A stretch of 64,000 bases of DNA from Nocardia amamiensis (lineage in GTDB: Bacteria; Actinomycetota; Actinomycetes; Mycobacteriales; Mycobacteriaceae): NCBI RefSeq assembly GCF_015477605.1, contig NZ_JADLQX010000032.1:1-64000 (forward strand), read 5' to 3'. The position numbers were made by a program, and so were the translations under genes. A model generated the notes under the pieces. It did not search any database and was not told the origin of the DNA. It saw only the letters and a program-made list of their open reading frames with translations. Positions 16,133 through 24,860 of the stretch are shown in pieces. The stretch's first letter is position 1; the number at the start of each line of letters is the position of its first letter.

Positions 16133-16663
16133 TCAGAGCGGCCGGCTTGCGCCGGCGGCGGCACCGATGAGGCCACCGACCACGCAACCCGGGAAGACCC
16201 CGACGATGAAGAAGATGAGACCGACCGCCGCACCGATGGCGCAGCCGATCGCCAAGCCCCCCAGCGTGCTCTGCGGGTCACCGATGAACCGCGGCGCGCC
16301 CGGCGCCGGCATAGCGGCTCCGACCGGTGTCAACGTCAGCGTCGTCGCGGACGCGTCGATTTCCGGCGACACCCGGACGTGCTGGCCCATCACGGTCTGC
16401 AGGGTCGTCGGCACCGACGCGACCACCTCGCCGTCCGGTGCCAGCACCGTAATACCGTCCGGCGTCAAGGCGAACGCGCCGGAAGCGAGCGTGACCGTCG
16501 CACTCGACCGATCCGGCGCGACCGTCGCGGTGTAGGCGACACCGTGGTCCACGCCGCTGATCGCGGGGTCGGATACTTCGGCCTGGCCGTACGCGGTCGC
16601 CGCCGTGACGCCGGTGGCGGCAATGGTCAGCAGCGTGGTCGCAACCACTTTTCTGAGCTTCAT
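16133..16663 (-). CDS. Secreted or membrane-anchored glycine-zipper protein (paralogue 1)
   Basis: A 176-aa protein with a signal peptide (MKLRKVVATTLLTIAATGVTA). A beta-rich middle follows (VAYTATVAPDRSS, TLASGAFALTPDG). A glycine-rich hydrophobic C-terminus (GGLAIGCAIGAAVGLIFFIV, then PGCVVGGLIGAAAGAS) probably forms a helical hairpin in the membrane. It is a paralogue of the protein at 31710-32327: same signal peptide style, the same VxYTxxx / SGAF / TLTPxV order and the same C-terminal zipper. Start MKLRK at 16663 was chosen; ATG 16675 is in frame upstream. Function is unknown. cobN begins its minus-strand transcript upstream and ends 175 bases before this start. Confidence 0.7.
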   Translation of the reverse strand: MKLRKVVATTLLTIAATGVTAATAYGQAEVSDPAISGVDHGVAYTATVAPDRSSATVTLASGAFALTPDGITVLAPDGEVVASVPTTLQTVMGQHVRVSPEIDASATTLTLTPVGAAMPAPGAPRFIGDPQSTLGGLAIGCAIGAAVGLIFFIVGVFPGCVVGGLIGAAAGASRPL

Positions 16664-16837
16664 GAGCCATCCCATCCTCAGCAGATTCGATCTGTCGTTA
16701 CCTGGGTACAGCCGTGAAATGCTACCAATTATAGACATTCTGCATGACCATTTCCGGAACGCGTTCGATGCCCGAAATGTCATGCTAGGCGGAGTATTTC
16801 GCGGCACACCCGACCGATCGGAGGATGGCGATGCCCG

Positions 16838-19800
16838 CTACTCCAGTTCTCCTTCGGTCTCCAGGTAGACCTGGCGCAGCCGGTCGAGCGTGTCCGGTTC
16901 CGGATGCTCCCAGAGTTTCCGTTCGGCGGCCTCCAGCAGCCGCTCGGCTATGCCGTGCAGCGCCCATGGGTTGGACTGCTCCATGAACTTGCGGTTCACG
17001 TCGTCGAATACGTAACTCTCCGTGAGCTTCTCGTACATCCAGTCCGCCACGACGTTGGTCGTGGCGTCGTAGCCGAACAAATAGTCGACGGTCGCCGCCA
17101 TTTCGAACGCGCCCTTGTACCCGTGCCTGCGCATGGCCTCCAACCACCGCGGATTCACCACGCGGGCACGGAACACCCGCGAGGTCTCCTCCGACAGCGT
17201 CCGGGTGCGCACCGCGTCGGGCCTGGTGCTGTCGCCGATGTAGGCCTCCGGATTCTTGCCGGTCAGCGCGCGAACCGTGGCGACCATACCGCCGTGGAAC
17301 TGGAAATAGTCGTCGGAGTCGGCGATGTCGTGTTCGCGCGTGTCGGTGTTCTTCGCCGCCACCGCGATTCGGCGGTACGCCCCGCGCATGTCCGCCGCGG
17401 CGGGCGCGCCGTCCAGATCCCGGCCGTAGGCGTAGCCGCCCCAGGTGGTGTACACCTCGGCGAGGTCGTCGTCGGTGCGCCAGCTCTTCGAGTCGATCAG
17501 CTGCAGCAGACCCGCGCCGTAGGTGCCCGGCTTGGAGCCGAAGATGCGGGTGGTGGCGCGCCGCTGGTCGCCGTGCTCGGCCAGGTCCGCTTCGGCGTGC
17601 GCGCGCACGTAGTTCGCTTCGCCCGGTTCGTCCAAGCCCGCGACGAGGCGGACCGCGTCATCCAGCAAGGCCAGTACGTGGGGGAAGGCGTCGCGGAAGA
17701 AGCCGCTGATGCGCACGGTGACATCGATGCGGGGACGGCCGAGTTCCTCGAGCGAGATCACCTCGAGCGTGCTGACCCGGCGACTGGCCTCGTCCCAGAC
17801 CGGCCGGACACCCAGCAGCGCAAGGACTTCGGCGATGTCGTCGCCAGAGGTGCGCATGGCGGAGGTGCCCCAGACCGAGAGGCCGACCGACCGCGGGTAT
17901 TCGCCGTGGTCGGCCCGGTACCGGTCCAGCAGCGACTCCGCCATGGCCTGGCCGGTCTCCCAGGCCAGCCGCGACGGCACGGCCTTGGGGTCGACCGAGT
18001 AGAAGTTGCGTCCGGTCGGCAAGACGTTGATCAGGCCGCGCAACGGCGAGCCGCTCGGGCCCGCCGGGATGAAGCCGCCGTCGAGCGCGTGCAGCACCCG
18101 GTCGAGCTCCACGCCGGTCTGCCGTAGACGCGGCGCAACCTCGGTGGCCGCGAACCGCAGCACCCGCCGGACCTCGGGATTGTCGGTGATGCCGTCGACC
18201 GCGTCCGGCGACCAGTTCGCTGCCTGCAATGCCGCGACGAGTGCGCGGGCGCTGCCCTCCACCGCGTCGACGCGCTCGCGCGCCTCGCTGCCCGACTCGT
18301 CGAGCCCGAGCGCTTCGCGCAGGCCGGGCACGGTGCGCTCACCGCCCCACAGCTGGCGCGCGCGGAGCATGGCCAGCACCAGGTCGAGCTCCCCCTCTCC
18401 CACGGGCGCCTGGCCGAGCACGTGCAGACCGTCGCGGATCTGGACGTCCTTGATCTCGCACAGCCAGCCGTCGACGTGCAGCAGCATGTCGTCGAAGGAG
18501 TCCTCGTCCGGGCGCTCGGTGAGGCCGAGGTCGTGGTCCATCTTGGCGGCGCGCATCAGCGTCCAGATCTGCTGGCGGATGGCGGGCAGCTTGGCCGGGT
18601 CGAGTGCGGAGATGTTGGCGTGCTCATCGAGCAGCTGCTCCAGCCGCGAGATGTCCCCGTAGCTTTCGGCGCGGGCCATCGGGGGGATCAGGTGATCGAC
18701 CAGGGTGGCGTGCGCACGTCGCTTGGCCTGGGTGCCCTCACCCGGATCGTTCACCAGGAACGGATAGATCAGCGGCAGGTCGCCGAGCGCCGCATCGGTG
18801 CCGCAGGAGGCCGACATGCCGAGCGTCTTGCCCGGCAGCCACTCCAGGTTTCCGTGCTTGCCCAAGTGCACCATCGCGTCGGCGCCGAACCCGTCGGGGG
18901 CGCTGAGCCACCGGTACGCGGCCAGGTAGTGATGGCTGGGTGGCAGGTCGGGATCGTGGTAGATCGCGACGGGGTTGTCGCCGAAGCCGCGCGGCGGCTG
19001 CACCATCAGCACGACATTGCCGAAACGCAGTGCGGCGATGACGATCTCGCCGTCCGGATCGGACGAGCGGTCGACGTAGAGTTCGCCGGGCGGCGGGCCC
19101 CATGCCTCGACGACGGCGTCACGCAGGTCGGCGGGCAGGGTGTCGAACCAGGCGGCGTAGGCCGCGGCGCTGATGCGGATCGGGTTGCCCGCCAGCTGCT
19201 CGGAGGTCAGCCAGTCCGGATCCTGGCCGCCCGCCGCGATCAGGGCGTGAATGAGGGCGTCGCCATCGTGCTCGTCCAGCCCGGGGACCTCGCCCGGCGC
19301 GCCGAGGTCATAACCGGCGGCGCGCATCTCGGTGAGCAGGCGGATCGCGCTGGCCGGGGTGTCCAGACCGACGGCGTTGCCGATGCGGGCATGCTTGGTC
19401 GGGTAGGCCGACAGCATGATCGCGACGCGTTTGCGCGCGGCGGGGATGTGGCGCAGCCGGGCGTAGCGGGTCGCGATGCCCGCGACGCGGGCCGCGCGCT
19501 CGGCGTCGGGGACGTAGGTCGACAGCCCGTCGGCGTCGAATTCCTTGAACGAGAACGGCACCGTGATGATCCGGCCGTCGAACTCCGGCACCGCGACCTG
19601 GGTCGCGACGTCCAGCGGGGACAGGCCGTCGTCGTTGGCCTCCCATTGGGCGCGGCCGGTGGTCAGGCAGAGGCCTTGCAGGATGGGTATGTCCAGGTCG
19701 GCGAGCGCACCGACGTCCCACGCCTCGTCCTCGCCGCCCGCGGAGGCGGTGGCCGGTTTGGTGCCCCCCGCGGCCAGCACTGTCACCACCAGCGCGTCGG

Positions 19801-20413
19801 CCCGGCGCAGGGTCGCGAGCAGCTCGGGTTCGGCGGTGCGCAGCGACGCGCAGAACAGCGGCAGCGGACGCGCGCCCGCCTGTTCGATCGCGGTGCACAG
19901 TGCGTCGACGTAGACGGTATTGCCCGCGAGATGCTGGGCACGGTAGTAGATCACCGCGACGGTCGGGCCGTCGACCGGCGCCGCCGCGACCCGGTCCAGT
20001 TCGCCCCAGCCCGGCAACTGGATCGGCGGCTCGAAGCCGTGCCCGGTGAGCAGCACGGTGTCGGACAGGAAGTTGTGCAGCTGGCGCAGGTTCTCCGGGC
20101 CGCCGGCGGCGAGGTAGTTGTGGGCGTCGGCCGCGACGCCGCCCGGCACGGTGGAGCATTCCATCAGCTCGGCATCCGGCGCGAGCTCGCCACCGAGCGC
20201 GACCAGCGGCACGCCGCTCGCGCGCAGCACCTCCAGCCCGTCCTCCCACGCCCGCTTGCCGCCGAGGATCCGCACGATCACCAGATCGGCGCCGTCGAGC
20301 AGACCGGGTAGGTCGTCGACCAGAAGTCGGGCCGGATTGCCCCACCGGTAGTCGGCGCCGCTGGCGCGCGCGCTCAGCAGATCGGTGTCGGACGTGGACA
20401 ACAGCACAATCAC
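16838..20413 (-). CDS. cobN: Cobaltochelatase large subunit CobN
   Basis: A 1191-aa protein of CobN/BchH type. It inserts cobalt into hydrogenobyrinic acid a,c-diamide in the aerobic cobalamin pathway, together with CobS and CobT or a ChlID-type pair, which are not in this window. Recognisable segments include MVHLGKHGNLEWLPGKTLG in the centre, WGTSAMRTSGDDI and PGTYGAGLLQLI. GTG 20413 was chosen as the start because it is preceded by AGGAAGG and places the VIVLLSTSDTDLL beginning of the family at residue 1. A cobalamin riboswitch lies directly upstream, so expression should fall when B12 is abundant. Confidence 0.95.
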   Translation of the reverse strand: MIVLLSTSDTDLLSARASGADYRWGNPARLLVDDLPGLLDGADLVIVRILGGKRAWEDGLEVLRASGVPLVALGGELAPDAELMECSTVPGGVAADAHNYLAAGGPENLRQLHNFLSDTVLLTGHGFEPPIQLPGWGELDRVAAAPVDGPTVAVIYYRAQHLAGNTVYVDALCTAIEQAGARPLPLFCASLRTAEPELLATLRRADALVVTVLAAGGTKPATASAGGEDEAWDVGALADLDIPILQGLCLTTGRAQWEANDDGLSPLDVATQVAVPEFDGRIITVPFSFKEFDADGLSTYVPDAERAARVAGIATRYARLRHIPAARKRVAIMLSAYPTKHARIGNAVGLDTPASAIRLLTEMRAAGYDLGAPGEVPGLDEHDGDALIHALIAAGGQDPDWLTSEQLAGNPIRISAAAYAAWFDTLPADLRDAVVEAWGPPPGELYVDRSSDPDGEIVIAALRFGNVVLMVQPPRGFGDNPVAIYHDPDLPPSHHYLAAYRWLSAPDGFGADAMVHLGKHGNLEWLPGKTLGMSASCGTDAALGDLPLIYPFLVNDPGEGTQAKRRAHATLVDHLIPPMARAESYGDISRLEQLLDEHANISALDPAKLPAIRQQIWTLMRAAKMDHDLGLTERPDEDSFDDMLLHVDGWLCEIKDVQIRDGLHVLGQAPVGEGELDLVLAMLRARQLWGGERTVPGLREALGLDESGSEARERVDAVEGSARALVAALQAANWSPDAVDGITDNPEVRRVLRFAATEVAPRLRQTGVELDRVLHALDGGFIPAGPSGSPLRGLINVLPTGRNFYSVDPKAVPSRLAWETGQAMAESLLDRYRADHGEYPRSVGLSVWGTSAMRTSGDDIAEVLALLGVRPVWDEASRRVSTLEVISLEELGRPRIDVTVRISGFFRDAFPHVLALLDDAVRLVAGLDEPGEANYVRAHAEADLAEHGDQRRATTRIFGSKPGTYGAGLLQLIDSKSWRTDDDLAEVYTTWGGYAYGRDLDGAPAAADMRGAYRRIAVAAKNTDTREHDIADSDDYFQFHGGMVATVRALTGKNPEAYIGDSTRPDAVRTRTLSEETSRVFRARVVNPRWLEAMRRHGYKGAFEMAATVDYLFGYDATTNVVADWMYEKLTESYVFDDVNRKFMEQSNPWALHGIAERLLEAAERKLWEHPEPDTLDRLRQVYLETEGELE

Positions 20414-20439
20414 GGTGGCAGCCTTCCTCGGGTGACGCG

Positions 20440-20560
20440 CCCATCGGGGGTTCGCTGCTCGCCGGAGAGGGTCTGGCTTTCTACAGTGGCGCGACCGCAC
20501 CGGATTTCCACCGGTTTCCTCGTCGTCCGCCGAGCATGCCGATGCTACCTGCCGCCGGGG
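20440..20560 (-). promoter_or_regulatory. Cobalamin riboswitch upstream of cobN
   Basis: On the minus strand the leader contains GGAAACCGGTGGAAATCCGG, the characteristic J6/3-P6 part of the aptamer (20500-20519). Then come the core GCCACTG (20484-20490) and AGCCAGACCC (about 20470-20478), the B12-box region. The start codon is 27-60 bases further on, so control of translation initiation or early termination is likely. The boundaries are approximate. Confidence 0.85.
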
Positions 20561-20717
20561 CCGGGTTCGTCGGCATGTGGTCGTGCCGTACCGGGAGCCG
20601 CCAGGAAGCCGTCGACGAATGACGCGCTGAGGCGAGGTGGTGGATTCGGTCGGGGTCGCCCGCGGACGACGATCGGGGCCGACGAGAGCGCCGGGCCGAC
20701 CCCTCTTGCCCAGGGAG

Positions 20718-21158
20718 CTAGGTCAGGTCGGCGTTTCCGTCGATCACCTTGAGGCGGTAATGGAACCGGTTGACCCGCCATCCTTCCGCGGTGCGCTCGG
20801 TGCCGATCGAGTAGCTGCCGACGAACGTGCGCGTCTTGCCGTTGACGGCGGCGTTCTTCACGTGCACGGCGATCGCGTCGGCGTGCACGGTCGCCGTGTC
20901 GCCGTGCAGGTCGATCAGGTGGTTGCCGGACTGATGGTGGACGCCGTCCAGGTCGGCGAGTCCGGTGCGCCAGTCCTCGATGATGTCGGCCGCGGCCCGC
21001 TCTCCGACCGGCCCGCCGAACCCGCCGTCGAAATCGACCTTCGGCGTGAACACCTCCGCCGACAACGCTTCCCACCGCCGCTGATCGGTGTAGACGAACA
21101 TCTTGGTGATCACGTCGACGACGGCAAGCCGGTCAGCGAGAGAAGAGATTTCGGACAT
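20718..21158 (-). CDS. SnoaL/NTF2-like protein
   Basis: A 146-aa protein with an NTF2-like fold of the SnoaL_4 type: DRLAVVDVITKMFVYTDQRRW at the start, HHQSGNHLIDLHGDTATVHADA in the middle and GWRVNRFHYRLKVIDGN at the end. This group includes ketosteroid-isomerase-like enzymes, dehydratase-like proteins and non-enzymatic binding proteins, so no reaction can be assigned. Start is ATG 21158. It lies upstream of cobN on the same strand but is separated by about 300 bases that hold the riboswitch. Confidence 0.75.
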   Translation of the reverse strand: MSEISSLADRLAVVDVITKMFVYTDQRRWEALSAEVFTPKVDFDGGFGGPVGERAAADIIEDWRTGLADLDGVHHQSGNHLIDLHGDTATVHADAIAVHVKNAAVNGKTRTFVGSYSIGTERTAEGWRVNRFHYRLKVIDGNADLT

Positions 21159-21185
21159 ACGCCGACCTTAGCCGTCGCGCGCGCG

Positions 21186-21977
21186 TCACGCTTTGCGGAC
21201 TACTCCGCCCAGGAGCACCAGCCGCGTGGCGGGCAGGTCGTCGTCGAGCCACCGCTGCAAGGGAACCACGCCGGGATCGAGCATGTCGAAGCCGTCGAAG
21301 AACGAGGCGACCCGCGCCGCGGATCGATACCTCACCTGCGCCGAGGACTTGGCGGTGTCCGCCGACGACTGACTGATGAATTCCGGATCGCTGCTGTCCG
21401 AGCCGTGCGTGAAGGCCAGATAGCTTCCCGGGGCCATCGCGTCGCGGAATCGGGCGACGATCTCGGCGGGGTGTTCGTCGTCCATCACGAAGTGCAGAAC
21501 GCCGACCAGCGTGATCGCGACCGGCTCGTCGAAGTCGATCAGCTTCCCGGATGCCAACCGGTCCAGGATGTCGTCCGGCCTGCGGACATCGCCCAGCATT
21601 GCCGCCACGCCGTCCGAAGCGGCCAGCAGAGCATTGCAGTGCGCGTACACGACCGGGTCGAAGTCGACGTACACCACCCGCGCCGACGGATCGGTCTTGC
21701 GCGCAACCTCGTGGACATTGGGCGAGGTCGGGATACCCGCACCGAGATCGATGAACTGCCGAACGCCCGCCTCGGCCGCCAATTGGACTGCGTTTACCAG
21801 GAATTGGCGGCTGAACCAGGCCAAGGTCCTGGTGTCGGGCGCGATCGAGAGCATGCGACGGGCGACTGCCCGGTCCACCTCATAGTTGTCTTTGCCGCCG
21901 AGCAGATAGTCGTACACCCGAGCGGAGTTCGGCGTGGTGGGATCGACGCCACGCGGTGCTCGCTCCATGCTCGACAC
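21186..21977 (-). CDS. SAM-dependent methyltransferase, DUF574 family
   Basis: A 263-aa protein (260 if ATG 21968 is used). The N-terminus PTTPNSARVYDYLLGGKDNYEVDRAVA is unmistakable for the DUF574/Methyltransf_19 family, abundant in actinobacteria. RQFIDLGAGIPTSPNVHEVA is the SAM-binding motif I region and VVYVDFDPVVYAH is motif II. The substrate is unknown in most cases. GTG 21977 is preferred because GGAGAGG lies 4 bases before it, whereas the ATG is 13 bases from that site. A perfect 16-bp palindrome at 22016-22031 lies in the promoter region. Confidence 0.9.
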   Translation of the reverse strand: MSSMERAPRGVDPTTPNSARVYDYLLGGKDNYEVDRAVARRMLSIAPDTRTLAWFSRQFLVNAVQLAAEAGVRQFIDLGAGIPTSPNVHEVARKTDPSARVVYVDFDPVVYAHCNALLAASDGVAAMLGDVRRPDDILDRLASGKLIDFDEPVAITLVGVLHFVMDDEHPAEIVARFRDAMAPGSYLAFTHGSDSSDPEFISQSSADTAKSSAQVRYRSAARVASFFDGFDMLDPGVVPLQRWLDDDLPATRLVLLGGVVRKA

Positions 21978-22015
21978 CGTACCTCTCCGTGTCCTTGACC
22001 AAATCGTAACAAACT

Positions 22016-22031
22016 GTCACCTGCAGGTGAC
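22016..22031. promoter_or_regulatory. Perfect 16-bp palindrome GTCACCTG-CAGGTGAC
   Basis: It is located 39-54 bases upstream of the DUF574 methyltransferase start, next to an AT-rich stretch (AAATCGTAACAAACTGT) that could be part of the promoter. A perfect palindrome of this length in a promoter suggests a repressor operator. The regulator is unknown. Confidence 0.45.
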
Positions 22032-22338
22032 GCGCCCTGTCGTGAGGAAGCCGATGTCGGCGCCGAGCCACTGTAGTGTGCGCGCACTGAACCTGTGACT
22101 CGAAAGATCTTGCGGTGCCAGTCTTCTGGCCGTTCGTCGCGCCAACACGATGCTCGGCGTCACGCCGGTAGATCACGCGCTCCGGACCAACGCACAGCAC
22201 TGCCGCGCTGGACAATCAGCGGTATCGACAGCAGAACTGCACACAATCAGCTGTCAGAGCCCTCCCAGGACACATGGATCCGTTGGCTCGATAGCCTTCC
22301 GGGAGCGGCCATCCGACACCGACGCGGAAGGAACGGAC
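22032..22338. other. Intergenic stretch upstream of the methyltransferase and downstream of the MetE-like gene
   Basis: Both flanking genes are on the minus strand. Apart from the palindrome noted at 22016-22031, I see no RNA gene, no repeat and no convincing open frame. Base composition is slightly less G+C-rich around 22200-22290. Confidence 0.4.
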
Positions 22339-23406
22339 TCAGTTGTCCGGTGCCCCCGCCAGCGCATCAGCCCGCGCCATGAGCACATCAGCGACCGGAC
22401 GGGGGCGACGGCCGAGTCCGCAAGCGCTGGCGACCCCGTCGACTGGGCGTCCGAGTGCGTGCTCGATAACCGCCAATGTCTCCAATTGCTGTTCCTCGCT
22501 GGGAATGTCGTGCACCAATCCGGCATAGAAATCGGTGCCTTCGCAGAGGGACAGGTCAGCCAGCGGCGCATAGAATTCGGTCTTCGCCGAGGGTGGTCTG
22601 TCGCCCGCCGCGAAGGGTCCGTGCAGGTATTCCAGGACCCGCCCGTGCGGCCAATGCCGGACGACGGAATTGGCCAGATCCACGAACGGCCGCGCGTCGC
22701 GCAGCTTCCCGCGGGCTTTGTTGCGCAGACTGCCCAGGCAGAGGTGTACCCCGAATCGAGTTCCCGCAGGAGCCGCCGCGGCCAGCGCGGCGATACCGCG
22801 GCCCAATCCCAGCAGCCGGTCCACCTGGCGATGGAACGGCTGCGCCTTGGCCAACAACACCAGTTCCGCGGTGGCCTCGAGTTGCACGACGACGTCCTCA
22901 CCGGCCAGCTCGCGAATCGCGGTGATGTCGCGCACGGTGGCGTCGATGAACGCTTGCCGGTGGGGCCGGATCCCGGACGCCCCCAAGGCGATGAACGTGA
23001 GCGTGAAATCGGTCGGCATGCCGATCTGCAAGGCGAGATCGGGCAACTGCCGGTCCTCGCGCAACTTCCGGAATGTCGGCCATGCCTCCTCGGCCTCCCT
23101 GAGGTACCCGAGATCCAGGGCGTCACCGCTCAATTCGGTCCCGCGCGCGACGCGATGAATCGTGCGGTCCCTGCTCGACTGCCACGCGCCGGGTTTCCGC
23201 ACCTCCAAGACTCCTTGGGACACCAAATCTTCGATGATCGGCTGGATGTAGAACTCGTAACGCCGAGCCTCTCCCGTCGGCAGGGTACGCAACCGCGGAC
23301 CCGCGCCATCGAGCATCGCCCGCATCGCGACATCCGTACTCTCGGCCGGAAAACTTCCGACGAAGTGCACCGCCCGCGTGCCCGCCCCTTGCTCCATCGA
23401 CCCCAT
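22339..23406 (-). CDS. MetE/UROD-like TIM-barrel protein, function unknown
   Basis: A 355-aa protein. The pattern fits the catalytic barrel of cobalamin-independent methionine synthase: a VHFVGSFPAE start like the MetE TTIGSFPQT, VQLEATAELVLLAK, then GVHLCLGSL, and VASACGLGRR near the end. The His-x-Cys pair in HLCLG and the Cys in ACGLGR are at the places of the zinc ligands that bind thiols in MetE and epoxyalkane:CoM transferase. It lacks the N-terminal MetE half, so methionine synthesis is unlikely; a thiol- or methyl-transfer enzyme is more probable. GAGGAG precedes the ATG. Confidence 0.6.
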   Translation of the reverse strand: MGSMEQGAGTRAVHFVGSFPAESTDVAMRAMLDGAGPRLRTLPTGEARRYEFYIQPIIEDLVSQGVLEVRKPGAWQSSRDRTIHRVARGTELSGDALDLGYLREAEEAWPTFRKLREDRQLPDLALQIGMPTDFTLTFIALGASGIRPHRQAFIDATVRDITAIRELAGEDVVVQLEATAELVLLAKAQPFHRQVDRLLGLGRGIAALAAAAPAGTRFGVHLCLGSLRNKARGKLRDARPFVDLANSVVRHWPHGRVLEYLHGPFAAGDRPPSAKTEFYAPLADLSLCEGTDFYAGLVHDIPSEEQQLETLAVIEHALGRPVDGVASACGLGRRPRPVADVLMARADALAGAPDN

Positions 23407-23686
23407 GTTCCCGCGCTCCTCAGTTCACCGGGTCGCCCCGGGCGTCCAGATGTTGCTGGCGGCCGGGACATCATGCGGCTCTACTCCGCGATAGCCACGG
23501 ATCATTATGCGCGGTAGCGGCGTTCGCCGGATACCTCGACACACGACCGGCCGTCGACTCGTCGGCTGCGGTGGGATACGGCCGAACCGTTCTCTGCGGG
23601 CGACGGCTCGGTGCGCGGTTTCGGCAGCTGTCGCACCTGTCCGCATGAGAATTGAAAGGCATTGGCGCAGTGAGCGTTACGAAACG

Positions 23687-24763
23687 ATGCCAACCCGAGG
23701 TCCGGTATTGCGCGTAGAGTGGTCCGCGCATAGCCTGCGTCGCGTGCGAATCTCGGTACGGTCGATCCTCGCTGCCGCTGCGGCAGTGGTGCTCTGTCTC
23801 ACGCCAGGCGTGGCCGACGCGGAGGATACGCCGCCGGATCGCTGTGAATCGGTCTCCATTCCGGTGCCGCTCGGGGTGATGGCGGGTACGTTATGCGTTC
23901 CCACAGCGCAGCCGACCGACACCGTCATGGTTCTGATCGCGGGTTCCAACTACAACCACACGTACTGGGATTTCCCCTACGCCCCGGAGACTTACAACTT
24001 CCGGCGCGCGATGAATGCCGCGGGTTACGCGACACTCGTGGTCGATCGGCTCGGTAACGGCGCGAGCACCAGGCCGCCCAGCACGCAGGTGACGGCATCG
24101 GTGTCCGCGCGCGCCTTGCACGACATCGTCCAGGCCCTGCGCCGGGGACTGGCGGGCGCGCCGCCGTTCGGCAAGGTCATCACCGGTGGCCATTCGCTCA
24201 GCTCCGGTATCGACGTCATGGAGGCGAGCACCTACCAGGACGTCGACGGCGTCTTGCTCACCGGGTTCTCCCACGCCCTCAACGTTTCCGAAGTTCTCGG
24301 CGTGATCGCGACCTACCATCGAGCCGCCGAGGATCCCCAGTTCGCCGGGCGCGGATACGATCCCGGCTACCTCGCCACGCGGCCCGGAACCCGCGCACGC
24401 AGTTTCTTCGCGCCCGAGACCGCCGACCCCGAGGTCCTCGCGGTCGACGAAGCGACCAAGGAGGTCTTCTCGCCGACGGAATATCCCGACGGGCTGACCT
24501 CCACCCTGCCGCCGATGAACAACTTCATCAGCGCCCCGGTCCTGATCGTCAACGGCAGCTCGGACCGGTTGTCCTGCGGACCTGGTTACGCGGTCTGCGC
24601 GAATGCCGAGACGCTGCTCGCCGCCGAAGCGCCGTTCTTCGGTCCGGCCGCACGGTTGCGGACCTTCGTGCTCCCCGGTAGCGGCCACTCGGTCAATATC
24701 GCACGCAACACCGCCGACTATCGGTCCGCCGTGATCGACTGGATGGACTCCATCACCAAGTGA
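23687..24763 (+). CDS. Secreted alpha/beta hydrolase
   Basis: A 358-aa protein. A signal peptide around VRISVRSILAAAAAVVLCL ends near VADAED. The nucleophile elbow is GGHSLSSG (Ser in GHSLS), the acid is likely Asp in NGSSDRLSC and the base His in LPGSGHSVN. NYNHTYWDF precedes the elbow, consistent with an oxyanion region. Four or more cysteines fit an exported protein with disulfides (DRCES, TLCVP, LSCGPGYAVC). ATG 23687 gives a long leader; GTG 23744 is an alternative that leaves only the signal peptide. The substrate is unknown; esterase or lipase-like action outside the cell is inferred. Confidence 0.75.
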   Translation: MPTRGPVLRVEWSAHSLRRVRISVRSILAAAAAVVLCLTPGVADAEDTPPDRCESVSIPVPLGVMAGTLCVPTAQPTDTVMVLIAGSNYNHTYWDFPYAPETYNFRRAMNAAGYATLVVDRLGNGASTRPPSTQVTASVSARALHDIVQALRRGLAGAPPFGKVITGGHSLSSGIDVMEASTYQDVDGVLLTGFSHALNVSEVLGVIATYHRAAEDPQFAGRGYDPGYLATRPGTRARSFFAPETADPEVLAVDEATKEVFSPTEYPDGLTSTLPPMNNFISAPVLIVNGSSDRLSCGPGYAVCANAETLLAAEAPFFGPAARLRTFVLPGSGHSVNIARNTADYRSAVIDWMDSITK

Positions 24764-24860
24764 CCCGTCTCCCGGCCGCCTCCGGCAGCGAGTGCGCCGG
24801 CGCTCCTCGGGTGGATGCGCCAGAGGTGCCGTGGTGACGGGTCCGTAGGCTGGACCAGCT

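Noticed and set aside
18422..20311. Long plus-strand frame opposite cobN
   Set aside because: Antisense shadow of CobN; no recognisable domain or ribosome binding site.
22095..22382. Possible small gene in the 22-kb intergenic region
   Set aside because: Ser/Arg/His-rich with no start signal and runs into the MetE-like gene on the other strand.
24764..24860. Second cobalamin riboswitch before cobG
   Set aside because: The leader has none of the CCGG-N-CCGG, GCCACTG or AGCCAG elements.
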